NCBI GenBank assembly: GCA_039111535.1
Contig: JBCCIM010000048.1
Location: 1 to 34,034, forward strand
From: Bacteroidota bacterium
GTDB lineage: Bacteria; Bacteroidota; Rhodothermia; Rhodothermales; JAHQVL01
Direction of reading: 5' to 3'
DNA length: 34,034 nucleotides
Positions 22,672 to 31,053 of this stretch are shown here, piece by piece; the stretch's first letter is position 1; the number at the start of each line of letters is the position of its first letter. The position numbers were made by a program, and so were the translations under genes. The notes below the pieces were generated by a model that saw nothing but the letters and a program-made list of their open reading frames with translations, did not search any database and was not told the DNA's origin.

Positions 22672-24129
22672 CTACTTTTCGAACCAGCGATGCCCTGTTT
22701 TAGCAAGCATAAAATGGGCTTCCTGTGGCCCCCAGGAGCCGGCTTCATAGGCATGGATGGGGACCTCTTCTTTCAATAACGGATCATAGAGTCCCCACGA
22801 CATTTCCACCTCATCTGCCCGTACAAAAAGTGTCTGATCGTTGGTAATCACGTCAAAAAGGAGCGTTTCGTAACCATCCTGCAACGGGCCAAAAGCTTCA
22901 CCATATTCGAAGTGCAAGCGTTTGGTTAGCGTAGAAATTTCCTGGCCCGGCGATTTCACTTCAAAGCCGAGCTCAAAGCCTTCATTGGGCTGCAGCGTAA
23001 GAATCAACCGGTTCGGACTAATTTTGCCTTTTCTGTGCTTTGGGAAAAGCGAAACGGGTGCAGTTCGGAAGTTGACTACAATTTTTGTCAGCCGCTCGTC
23101 CATTCGCTTGCCTGTGCGCAGGTAGAACGGGACGCCTTGCCACCGCCAGCTGTCTATCTGCAATTCGAGGGCGACAAATGTGGGTGTGTTCGAATCAACA
23201 GGCACCCCCTCCTCTTCCAGGTATCCCGGCACTTTTTCATCACCGACGTGCCCCTCCTCATATTGACCGAAGATGATTTTCTCTGGATCTAGCGGTGCAA
23301 TAGACTTGAGCACCTTTACCTTTTCATCACGGATGGCATTTGCCTCAAATTCAGCCGGCACTTCCATCGCCGTCAGGGTAAGCAGCTGCATTAGATGGTT
23401 TTGGACCATATCGCGCAGCGCACCCGATTTGTCGTAATAGCCGGCGCGCTTCTCAACACCCAGCGACTCCGCAACGGTGATTTCAATGCTTTCCACGCGG
23501 TCCCGATTCCAGAGCGACTCGAAGACAGGATTGGCAAAACGGAATACCAGCAGGTTCTGAACAGTTTCTTTGCCCAGGTAATGATCAATGCGATATACCT
23601 GAGATTCTTTGAAGTGCTGGTGCAATACTTCATTCAACTCATGTGCAGAATTCAGGTCTTTGCCAAACGGCTTTTCGATGACCAGACGGGTATAGCCGGC
23701 GCTCTTATTCAGGCCGGCATTACCCAGTGCTTCGATCGTCGGAGCAAAAATGCGCGGCGGCAATGCAAGGTAGAAGGTGCGATTTCCAGGCAGGTCATGT
23801 TCTGTCTCAAGTGCCTCAATACGGCTTGATATTTTGGCATATACTTCGGGCCCAGCATCTTCAATGGGCATGTAATGCAAACACTGCGCGCACCATGCCT
23901 CAAGATCAGACTTGTCCCTCAGCTTTGCCTTCTCAAGGGCTTCGCTGGCCCACGCGCGGAAGCTTTCGTCATCCATTTCATTTCTGGCGATCCCCAGAAT
24001 TTTGAAACGCTCACCCAGGTTGCCTTCATTGGCCAGATGATACAAAGCCGGCAGCAATTTTCGCTGCATTAAATCGCCGGTGGCACCAAACACTACAAAC
24101 ACATGTGGCGCGACATACTCATCGAACAT
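22672..24129 (-). CDS. zwf: Glucose-6-phosphate 1-dehydrogenase
   Basis: The 485-residue protein is full length for the enzyme. It has the NADP loop FVVFGATGDLMQRKLLPAL (11-29), EKPFGKD (152-158) and the active-site signature RIDHYLGKETVQNLL with the catalytic His183 and Lys187. It oxidises glucose-6-phosphate to 6-phosphogluconolactone, entering the pentose phosphate pathway and making NADPH. The usual partners (6-phosphogluconolactonase, 6-phosphogluconate dehydrogenase) are not adjacent; the next genes on the strand are the nnrE-like and CBM48 genes, probably in one transcript. An 8-bp inverted repeat lies about 33 bases upstream of the start. The assignment is secure. Confidence 0.96.
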   Translation of the reverse strand: MFDEYVAPHVFVVFGATGDLMQRKLLPALYHLANEGNLGERFKILGIARNEMDDESFRAWASEALEKAKLRDKSDLEAWCAQCLHYMPIEDAGPEVYAKISSRIEALETEHDLPGNRTFYLALPPRIFAPTIEALGNAGLNKSAGYTRLVIEKPFGKDLNSAHELNEVLHQHFKESQVYRIDHYLGKETVQNLLVFRFANPVFESLWNRDRVESIEITVAESLGVEKRAGYYDKSGALRDMVQNHLMQLLTLTAMEVPAEFEANAIRDEKVKVLKSIAPLDPEKIIFGQYEEGHVGDEKVPGYLEEEGVPVDSNTPTFVALELQIDSWRWQGVPFYLRTGKRMDERLTKIVVNFRTAPVSLFPKHRKGKISPNRLILTLQPNEGFELGFEVKSPGQEISTLTKRLHFEYGEAFGPLQDGYETLLFDVITNDQTLFVRADEVEMSWGLYDPLLKEEVPIHAYEAGSWGPQEAHFMLAKTGHRWFEK

Positions 24130-24161
24130 AAATATCAGACTGGCTATGGTTACAAAATCAG

Positions 24162-24185
24162 GTTACGCAACAGATTCTGCGTAAC
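24162..24185. promoter_or_regulatory. 8-bp inverted repeat upstream of zwf
   Basis: GTTACGCA (24162-24169) and TGCGTAAC (24178-24185) are perfect inverted copies with an 8-base spacer, starting 33 bases upstream of the zwf ATG on the minus strand. The size and placement suit a dimeric repressor operator or a short 5' RNA hairpin. The rest of 24130-24374 shows nothing else I can name, though it must hold the promoter of the plus-strand polysaccharide operon. Confidence 0.4.
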
Positions 24186-24374
24186 GCAGGTGGTATCCCC
24201 GGGTCGGAACTGTATGGGCTTTTAACAGCAACCATCATCTCGCACAAAACAGATGCACAGCACGGATACAACACAGGCATCTCACGAAATACGTTTTATC
24301 AGGAATTTATGTCAAAACCCGCGCATATAACATCAAAGCAGCGTATGTGTTCTATCGCTTAAAAGGAACAGTTT

Positions 24375-24500
24375 ATGCCGGAAAATGTAATTAATCAGCC
24401 TATCCTTAATTTCGCAATTCGGCCTGACGCAAAACGTTACGACACTCAAATAACAACCATCAGTATCCGCCGTTTATTTTCACTCCCCTGCAGGCTATGA
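24375..24500 (+). CDS. Possible 41-residue leader peptide coupled to wzz
   Basis: A short frame starts at ATG 24375, six bases after AAGGAA (24363-24368), one of the best ribosome sites in the window. It encodes 41 residues, beginning MPENVINQPILNF and ending SLPCRL. Its TGA (24498-24500) overlaps the wzz ATG as ATGA, the classic arrangement for translational coupling. The wzz start itself has only a weak ribosome site. The peptide has no recognisable domain, signal or membrane segment. It could be a regulatory leader or a chance frame; the ribosome site plus exact overlap make it worth recording. Confidence 0.4.
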   Translation: MPENVINQPILNFAIRPDAKRYDTQITTISIRRLFSLPCRL

Positions 24501-25708
24501 GCGATACCAATCACCCATCGCGAAACAACGATTCCAATACAGAAGCAGATTCTTCAAGTCCCCAGGAAGCCTCTTTACTGGATCTGTTACTGATCGTAGC
24601 ACGCAATCGGAAGCTGATCATCACAACAACGTTTTGTTGCGCTACCCTGGCCCTGCTGCTTGCGCTGTTTTCGGCATCAAAATACACAGCTTCAGCAAAG
24701 GTCATTCGCGAAGTTGAAACGGACAACTCCATGCGTAATCTGGGCGGACTCTCCCTGCTCAGCGGTATCGGTCTTAATCTTGGCGGCTCCAGCACGGGCC
24801 TCACACCCGATGCCTACCCCGACGTCCTTAGCAGCCGCGAGGTAAGGCTCGCTGTCGTGCGCGATACGTTCTACTTTCGGGACATTGATCAAACACTGAC
24901 CTTCACCGAATACGCCAACCGGGAAAATTGGAAAACATACGTCAAGCGGTTTACCATTGGCCTGCCGGGCACCATCATCAAAGCGATCAGGCCGCCCGTT
25001 GACCGCACAGCAGCCAGTGCAGGTGTGGCACAAGCCTACCCTACCGTAGAGGAAGAAGAGGCCATCAAATATATTTCCGAGTTAATCGGCACGGCCATCG
25101 ACCAGGAAACCGGCCTGATGATCATTGCATCTACAACGCATGACCCCTTCCTCTCACGCGACATTACACAGCGTTTTGTTGAGCATCTGGTAGAACGAAT
25201 AGAAACCATTCGCACCCAGAAAGCCAAACGCGATCTGAACTTCATCAAGCAACGGTACGAAGTGGCGCGCGACTCGCTTGTGTCTACCGAGAACAGCCTG
25301 GCCTTTTTCAACGACAGAAACACAAATCCGCAGAGTGCGCGGTTGCGTACCCAGCAAGCCCGTTTGCAGCGCCAGGTAACGTTCAAATCAGAATTATTCA
25401 GCGACCTTCAGGCCCAATTGACGCAGGCAGAAATTGACCTGCAGCGGAGCCGGCCTGTTATAACTTTGCTCGAAAAGCCCGTCCCCCCCATCAAACCGAG
25501 CGGTCCGCGCCGGCTGATGCTTATTGCAGTGGGTATTATTGTCGGACTAATCCTTGGTGTAGGACTCGCCCTGGTTACGAGTGTACTTGAAAACTTGCGT
25601 GCTAAACAAGAAGAAGAAGCCAAACTGGATGAGATTGCAACAGCTTTCTCGCCGTCGGCGCTCGCTAAATTTATCCGCCCAAGACTCACATCCAAAACCA
25701 AGCAATAA
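24497..25708 (+). CDS. wzz: Wzz/chain-length determinant family protein (polysaccharide co-polymerase)
   Basis: The 403-residue protein has the Wzz topology. A cytoplasmic N-terminus with [16 protein letters not shown] leads into membrane helix 1 (about 38-59). A long periplasmic part follows, with a coiled-coil region around 235-310 ([19 protein letters not shown]). Then come the proline-rich [13 protein letters not shown] and membrane helix 2 (about 339-361). The C-terminal tail is short and has no Walker motifs, so there is no fused tyrosine kinase. It should set chain length for the Wzy polymerase in the inner membrane. It is the first sizeable gene of the plus-strand operon, and rmlA starts 2 bases after its stop. 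Confidence 0.9.
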   Translation: MSDTNHPSRNNDSNTEADSSSPQEASLLDLLLIVARNRKLIITTTFCCATLALLLALFSASKYTASAKVIREVETDNSMRNLGGLSLLSGIGLNLGGSSTGLTPDAYPDVLSSREVRLAVVRDTFYFRDIDQTLTFTEYANRENWKTYVKRFTIGLPGTIIKAIRPPVDRTAASAGVAQAYPTVEEEEAIKYISELIGTAIDQETGLMIIASTTHDPFLSRDITQRFVEHLVERIETIRTQKAKRDLNFIKQRYEVARDSLVSTENSLAFFNDRNTNPQSARLRTQQARLQRQVTFKSELFSDLQAQLTQAEIDLQRSRPVITLLEKPVPPIKPSGPRRLMLIAVGIIVGLILGVGLALVTSVLENLRAKQEEEAKLDEIATAFSPSALAKFIRPRLTSKTKQ

Positions 25709-25710
25709 CC

Positions 25711-26598
25711 ATGAAAGGGATAATCCTCGCAGGCGGTTCGGGTTCGCGCCTGTATCCCGTCACGCACGTTGTAAGCAAGCAGTTGCTGCCTGTCTATGAC
25801 AAGCCGATGATTTATTATCCGCTGTCTATGCTTATGCTGGCCGGCATTCGCGACATTCTGGTCATTTCAACACCGCAAGACCTGCCGCGATTTGAACAAC
25901 TCCTTGGCGATGGCAGCCAATGGGGTGTGCAGTTCACCTATGCGGAACAGCCGCGCCCGGAAGGCTTGGCGCAAGCGTTCATTATCGGCAAGGCGTTCAT
26001 CGGCAACGATCCGGTTTGCCTCGTTTTAGGAGACAATATTTTTTACGGGCACGGTCTGAGCGAATTGCTTCAACAGGCAAGCAAAAAAACAGAAGGCGCC
26101 ACCGTATTTGGGTACTATGTTAAAGATCCCCATCGGTATGGTGTTGTTGCGTTTGATGAGAACTTTCAGGCGGTAAGCATTGAGGAGAAGCCAGAGAAGC
26201 CGCAATCTAATTACGCAGTTACCGGCCTGTATTTTTATGATAACCAGGTCATTGACATTGCAACCAATCTATCACCTTCTCCCCGTGGAGAGCTTGAAAT
26301 CACAGACGTAAACAAAGTCTACCTTGCGCAGGGCAACCTGGAGGTGTCAATTATGGGCCGCGGCATGGCCTGGCTGGACACCGGCACGCATGAATCACTG
26401 CTACAAGCCAACAACTTTGTGCATACCATCGAAGCCAGGCAGGGACTCAAAATTTCCTGTCCGGAAGAAATAGCATTCCGCCAAAACTGGATCGGCCCAG
26501 AAGACATCGCGCGGATTGCAGCAACCATGAAAAACAATTCTTACGGCGCGTATCTCTCGCTACTTCTCGAAAAAGAACCTGTGCACGAGCTTTTCTAG
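25711..26598 (+). CDS. rmlA: Glucose-1-phosphate thymidylyltransferase
   Basis: The 295-residue protein matches RmlA in length and motifs: [19 protein letters not shown] (6-24) with the nucleotidyl-transfer Arg13 and Lys23, [27 protein letters not shown] with the metal Asp, and [16 protein letters not shown] near the C-terminus. It makes dTDP-glucose from glucose-1-phosphate and dTTP, the entry to dTDP-6-deoxysugars. RmlB, RmlC and RmlD are not recognisable in the window, and the next genes are a WecE-type aminotransferase and a formyltransferase. The product is therefore more likely an amino sugar than rhamnose. A 4,6-dehydratase must be supplied from elsewhere. The assignment is secure. Confidence 0.96.
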   Translation: MKGIILAGGSGSRLYPVTHVVSKQLLPVYDKPMIYYPLSMLMLAGIRDILVISTPQDLPRFEQLLGDGSQWGVQFTYAEQPRPEGLAQAFIIGKAFIGNDPVCLVLGDNIFYGHGLSELLQQASKKTEGATVFGYYVKDPHRYGVVAFDENFQAVSIEEKPEKPQSNYAVTGLYFYDNQVIDIATNLSPSPRGELEITDVNKVYLAQGNLEVSIMGRGMAWLDTGTHESLLQANNFVHTIEARQGLKISCPEEIAFRQNWIGPEDIARIAATMKNNSYGAYLSLLLEKEPVHELF

Positions 26599-26624
26599 CG
26601 TGCACCATCCCCTGAGTATCGTTG

Positions 26625-27788
26625 ATGAAAACAGCACAAGGATCCATTCCTTTTAATGAACCCTGCATCGGGCAAACTGAAATTGATGCCGTAACGCGTG
26701 CCCTTGAACAGGGCGTCCTCCGCGGCGACGGCCCGATTAGCAAACGCGTTGAAGCTACCCTGCAAAAATGGCTGGATGTGCCGCACGTGTTTTTTACAAC
26801 CTCTTGCACACACGCGCTCGAAATGGCCATGATCGCACTCAACATCGGCCCCGGTGATGAAGTGATTATGCCCAGCTTCACGTTTGTCTCCTCAGCCAAT
26901 GCAGTTGTGTTAAGGGGTGCAAAACCTGTCTTTGCAGAAATTGACCCGAACACCCTGAACATCGACCCGGCAGATATAGCGAAAAAAATCACGCCGGCAA
27001 CCCGCGCCATTGTCCCCGTGCATTACGCAGGCGTGGCATGCGACATGGATGCCATCATGGGACTTGCAAAAGACCACAACCTCTACGTGATCGAAGACGC
27101 TGCCCAGGCCATTGATGCTACGTACAAAGGTAAACCCCTTGGTACGATTGGCCACATCGGATGCTTCAGCTTCCACGACACGAAAAACCTGACGTCTGGT
27201 GAAGGCGGAGCGTTTGTGACCAACGAACACTCCATCGCAGAGAAAGCAGAACTGGTGCGAGAAAAAGGCACCAACCGCTCAGCGTTCTTCCGTGGCGAAG
27301 TCGACAAATACAACTGGGTAAGCCAGGGCAGCAGCTATATCCAATCGGATATCCTCGCGGCTTTGCTGGAAGCACAGATCGCCCGAAAAGACGAAATCAA
27401 ACAACAACGTAAACAGGTGTGGGACGCGTACTACGCTGCACTGCAACCCCTTGCAGATGCCGGCCAGATTACCCTCCCCGTTGTGCCTTTCTATGCCGAC
27501 ACCAACTACCACATTTTCTTTTTCAAAATGCCGTCCCTGGAAATCCGCCAGGCGACCTTGAAGGCCATAAAAGCTGATGGCATTCAGGCTACATTTCATT
27601 ACGTACCGTTGCATTCTTCGCCTTACGGCAGAAATACACTTGGCTGTACTGATGACTTGCCAATCACAGAGCACTGCAGCGAGACCTTGATTCGTTTGCC
27701 AATGTATCCGCAACTTCACGTGCAAGCCGAAAACCTGGCAGTACGGATCGCAAAAATTGTCCAGAAAGAGCTCGCTGTATCCATTTAA
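26625..27788 (+). CDS. wecE: dTDP-4-amino-4,6-dideoxygalactose transaminase (WecE/RffA type)
   Basis: The product is 387 residues from the ATG at 26625; a TTG just before it is also in frame. It tracks E. coli WecE closely: IPFNEP opening, PGDEVIMPSFTFVSSANA, IVPVHYAGVACDMDAIM, IEDAAQAIDATYKGKPLGT, and Schiff-base Lys187 in CFSFHDTKNLTSGEGG. VREKGTNRSAFFRGEVDKYNW is a WecE signature region. It should aminate C4 of dTDP-4-keto-6-deoxyglucose using glutamate to give dTDP-Fuc4N. The gene follows rmlA by 26 bases and precedes the formyltransferase by 13, so the three probably act in sequence. It differs from the WbpE-type enzyme at 2695, which has SKNLGAYGD at the lysine. This is a strong assignment. 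Confidence 0.92.
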   Translation: MKTAQGSIPFNEPCIGQTEIDAVTRALEQGVLRGDGPISKRVEATLQKWLDVPHVFFTTSCTHALEMAMIALNIGPGDEVIMPSFTFVSSANAVVLRGAKPVFAEIDPNTLNIDPADIAKKITPATRAIVPVHYAGVACDMDAIMGLAKDHNLYVIEDAAQAIDATYKGKPLGTIGHIGCFSFHDTKNLTSGEGGAFVTNEHSIAEKAELVREKGTNRSAFFRGEVDKYNWVSQGSSYIQSDILAALLEAQIARKDEIKQQRKQVWDAYYAALQPLADAGQITLPVVPFYADTNYHIFFFKMPSLEIRQATLKAIKADGIQATFHYVPLHSSPYGRNTLGCTDDLPITEHCSETLIRLPMYPQLHVQAENLAVRIAKIVQKELAVSI

Positions 27789-27801
27789 GTCCTGCTGCTA
27801 C

Positions 27802-28839
27802 ATGAGAGTCATTTTTTTCTGTGGAGATGGATCGCGTTACGGGATGGCCCACCTCGAACCCATGCTTGCCTCAGACTTTGAGGTTGTTGCCGTTGTATTC
27901 GGTACGCCGGCGCGGTGGGCTACATTCAGACGCGCACTCTCAGGGAAAAAACATGTTGATTTAAAGCACAGATCGTTCTTTCAACTGCTCAAGCGCATCG
28001 GCCCGGCCTTGATGCACCGTTGGCGCAGTCGGCGCGAGCGGCGCGACGTACTGAACATGGTTGCACGATACAACGTCCCTTTGTGGACGGAGGACGACGT
28101 AAACAGCGAAGCATTTATCGCCAAAGCCAAAAAATTGGCGCCCGACCTGGTCATTTCTGCAGCCTACCCACAAATTTTCAAACAGCCCCTGCTCGACATC
28201 GGCAAAAAACAGGCGGTCAACTTTCATCCGTCGCTGCTACCAAAATTCAGAGGCGCGCACCCGCACTTCTGGACCATAGTGGAAGGGGAAACGGAAAGCG
28301 GTGTCACCGCACACGTGATGACAACGGCGCTCGACGAGGGCCCGATTGTTGCACAACGCGGGTTTGACATTACAGGCTTCACTTACGCCGATCTATACAA
28401 CAAGATAGTTGCAGAAACGCCGGCCCTCGTGCAGGATGTTGCTGATTATTACCTGCAAGGACGGGGAGAACTAAAGCCCCAGGATCCGGCCGGCGTCTCG
28501 TATTATCGAAACAATCGGCCCATCCACAGCAAAATCTTCTGGAATCTTCATTCAGCAGAACGAATAAAGAACCTGAGCCGCACGGGCACTGCTTACTTTT
28601 TCTTTCGGGGCAAGAAGATCATGTTATTGCAGGCTGAGGCCCGCGATAAAAACAGAAACATGACCAACAGCCTCGAAGTTGTCCCGGGTGCAATTGTTGA
28701 CGTCAAAGATAACGGACTTGTCGTACAGGCCAGCAGTGGCTTTGTCCATATTCAGCAGATCCGCTATCAGAACAAAACATTAGAATTTAAACAATGGGCC
28801 AAAAGCTGGCGCATTCATATCGGTGAGATACTGGGCTGA
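27802..28839 (+). CDS. Sugar N-formyltransferase (formyltransferase family)
   Basis: The ATG at 27802, 13 bases after wecE, gives MRVIFFCGDGSRYGMAHLEP; an in-frame upstream start at 27757 would lie inside wecE. The 345-residue protein has the formyltransferase core with catalytic Asn140 and His142 in VNFHPSLLPKFRGAHP and Asp178 in TTALDEGPIVAQ. This is the N-H-D triad of methionyl-tRNA and sugar formyltransferases. The last 100 residues form an additional C-terminal region. Directly after rmlA and wecE, the likely role is transfer of formyl from N10-formyltetrahydrofolate to the C4 amine of dTDP-Fuc4N (or Qui4N). True tRNA-fMet transferases sit elsewhere, usually with def. The chemistry is well supported and the sugar is inferred. 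Confidence 0.85.
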   Translation: MRVIFFCGDGSRYGMAHLEPMLASDFEVVAVVFGTPARWATFRRALSGKKHVDLKHRSFFQLLKRIGPALMHRWRSRRERRDVLNMVARYNVPLWTEDDVNSEAFIAKAKKLAPDLVISAAYPQIFKQPLLDIGKKQAVNFHPSLLPKFRGAHPHFWTIVEGETESGVTAHVMTTALDEGPIVAQRGFDITGFTYADLYNKIVAETPALVQDVADYYLQGRGELKPQDPAGVSYYRNNRPIHSKIFWNLHSAERIKNLSRTGTAYFFFRGKKIMLLQAEARDKNRNMTNSLEVVPGAIVDVKDNGLVVQASSGFVHIQQIRYQNKTLEFKQWAKSWRIHIGEILG

Positions 28840-28893
28840 AGGCTCTAAGATTAATCGCCCCCTATTTGCCTCCTAAAACGCCAATCTGCACGC

Positions 28894-29562
28894 ATGGCAC
28901 ATCAGTTAAAAAACAAGCTCATCTACACCATTCACGACCGTGAATTGAAGCGCTGTGCTTCTCAGTATATGAAAGGCGAAATGATCGATATAGGGTGCGG
29001 CACCAAGCCGTACAAAGATTTATTTGCGCCCTATATTTCCAGCCATGTTGGCCTGGATCACGCCATTACGCAGCACGACCAGAGCAACATCGACCTGTAC
29101 GGCACGGCATATGAAATACCTGTCGAAGACGACAAATTTGAAAGCGCGGTATGTAACGCCGTGCTCGAACACCTGGAAGAGCCTTACGATGCGATAGCGG
29201 AGTGTTATCGGGTGCTCAAACCCGGCGGGATGGCGATATACAGCGTCCCCTTCATTTGGCACGTACACGAAGCACCCCGCGACTTCTATCGTTATAGCAA
29301 ATACGGACTGGAGTACCTGTTCAACAAAGCCGGCTTTGAAATTGTTGAATTGAATGCATTGTCTGGCTTCTGGGTTACTTTTGGACAGTTGTTTACTTAC
29401 AACGTATACCGACTCAACAAAGGCCCCCTCAAATGGCTAAGGATTATTGATGCCATCGGGCTGCTGATTCAGGGTGCATCTTATGTCATGGATAAAATTG
29501 ACAAAACAGAACGGTGGACCTGGATGTACATGGTGGTTGCACAAAAGCCGGCAGCCAAATAA
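28894..29562 (+). CDS. Class I SAM-dependent methyltransferase
   Basis: The 222-residue protein has a methyltransferase type 11 core: motif I EMIDIGCGTKPYKDLF (29-44), an acidic residue at the end of strand 2 (GLDHAI), EDDKFESAVCNAVLEHLEEP and YRVLKPGGMAIYSVPF. The C-terminal third (FYRYSKYGLEYLF onward) is typical of glycan-cluster methyltransferases. It may O-methylate a sugar of the growing polymer or its cap; the acceptor is unknown. It lies in the plus-strand operon, 54 bases after the formyltransferase and 21 bases before the flippase gene. Confidence 0.85.
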   Translation: MAHQLKNKLIYTIHDRELKRCASQYMKGEMIDIGCGTKPYKDLFAPYISSHVGLDHAITQHDQSNIDLYGTAYEIPVEDDKFESAVCNAVLEHLEEPYDAIAECYRVLKPGGMAIYSVPFIWHVHEAPRDFYRYSKYGLEYLFNKAGFEIVELNALSGFWVTFGQLFTYNVYRLNKGPLKWLRIIDAIGLLIQGASYVMDKIDKTERWTWMYMVVAQKPAAK

Positions 29563-29583
29563 GCTGCGCTATACCACCCCACC

Positions 29584-31053
29584 ATGCAACTAAAAAACAA
29601 AGCCGTACGAAGCGTCCAATGGGCCAGCCTGTCGCAGGTGGTCAAACAGCTCGTGCAGTTTGGGGCGCTTACCGTGCTTGCGGTCATCCTGGCACCGGGC
29701 GATTTTGGCTTGCTCTCGATGGCCTTGGTTGTGACGGGGATGGTGGACCTGTTCAAAGACTTTGGGACGCGGGTAGCCATCATTCAGAAAAAGGATGCAA
29801 CTGATCGCTTCTTGTCGAGCATTTTCTGGGTCAACGCCGGCATCGGCAGCCTTGCTGCAGGTGTACTCATCCTCATTGCGCCGTGGATCGCCAGCGTTTA
29901 CAATGAACCCCGGCTTACCCCGATTTTACAGATCCTTGCCTTAAATTTCCCCATATCAGGTATTGGCGTTTCTCTCAAAACGTACCTGGAAAAAAGTATT
30001 GCCTTTGGGACCATAGGCATCGTTGAGGCCGGCTCAACCATCCTCGGCGCAATTACAGCCATTGTGCTGGCCTTCATGGGATACGGGGTATGGAGTCTTG
30101 TTGTACAAAGCCTCGTTGCAACAACCAGTGTCACGCTCCTCTCGTGGATATTCTCCACCTGGCGGCCGTCACTCACTTTCCATTGGCCGGAAATCAGAGG
30201 GGTGCTCGGGTACAGCTTAAACTACACGGGATATACCATTCTGAATTACATTGCACGCAACGTAGATTATTTCCTGATTGGCCGCTATTTGGGGCAGGAT
30301 GCGCTTGGGTATTATACGCTGGCCTATCGCATCATGGTGTATCCCATCCAGAACATCAGCGGGATCATCAACAAAGTGATGTTTCCTGTCCTCTCTAAAG
30401 TACAGGACGACAACCGGCTCATCAGCAAAGCATACTTACAAATTGCAGCAACGGTCTCGCTGGTCACCTTCCCGCTTATGCTCGGCGTGATGGTCCTGTC
30501 GGATCCTTTTGTAAAGGTAGTGCTCGGCGAAAAGTGGCTCCCTGTCATCACATTACTCGTTATCCTGGCGCCCGTTGGCCTCTTGCAATCTATCAACAGC
30601 ACAGTCGGGGCTATTTTCCTGATTAAGGACCGTACAGAAGCACTACTCAAGTGGGGTATTTTTAGCGCCGCCATAGTGATTGGCGCATTTACATACGGAC
30701 TCCAGTACGGTATTGAAGGTATGGCATGGGCCTACCTGGCAACCAGTATTGTCCTTTTTATACCAAGTCTGGCTATCCCGATGCGGTTTATTGACCTGCC
30801 TGTAAACAAGGTACTGCGTGCAACCCTGAAACCATTGCTCGGCGGTCTGCTTATGCTTGGTATCCTTGTTGCAATACGGTCTTTCATCCCGGCATCGTTT
30901 GATGCCAATACCCTGGTCTTTGCCGGCCTCGTTCTGACTGGCATACTCATTTATGCGGGGTATACGTGGACCTTTAACAGAACATCGGTTTTACAAATCC
31001 GCGAGCTTATCAGCGCGAGTCACAAGAAAAATGCAAGTCCCAGTCCTTCATAG
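29584..31053 (+). CDS. wzx: Polysaccharide flippase, WzxC/TuaB-like (MOP superfamily)
   Basis: The 489-residue protein is hydrophobic throughout with about 12-14 predicted membrane segments. The opening SVQWASLSQVVKQLVQFG and the stretch LAPGDFGLLSMALVVTGM are typical of the WzxC/TuaB branch of polysaccharide transporters. It should flip undecaprenyl-linked repeat units across the inner membrane for polymerisation. Wzz is upstream, and a multi-membrane Wzy candidate closes the window, consistent with a Wzx/Wzy-dependent system. Its end overlaps the next gene's start by 23 bases, supporting co-translation. Confidence 0.9.
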   Translation: MQLKNKAVRSVQWASLSQVVKQLVQFGALTVLAVILAPGDFGLLSMALVVTGMVDLFKDFGTRVAIIQKKDATDRFLSSIFWVNAGIGSLAAGVLILIAPWIASVYNEPRLTPILQILALNFPISGIGVSLKTYLEKSIAFGTIGIVEAGSTILGAITAIVLAFMGYGVWSLVVQSLVATTSVTLLSWIFSTWRPSLTFHWPEIRGVLGYSLNYTGYTILNYIARNVDYFLIGRYLGQDALGYYTLAYRIMVYPIQNISGIINKVMFPVLSKVQDDNRLISKAYLQIAATVSLVTFPLMLGVMVLSDPFVKVVLGEKWLPVITLLVILAPVGLLQSINSTVGAIFLIKDRTEALLKWGIFSAAIVIGAFTYGLQYGIEGMAWAYLATSIVLFIPSLAIPMRFIDLPVNKVLRATLKPLLGGLLMLGILVAIRSFIPASFDANTLVFAGLVLTGILIYAGYTWTFNRTSVLQIRELISASHKKNASPSPS

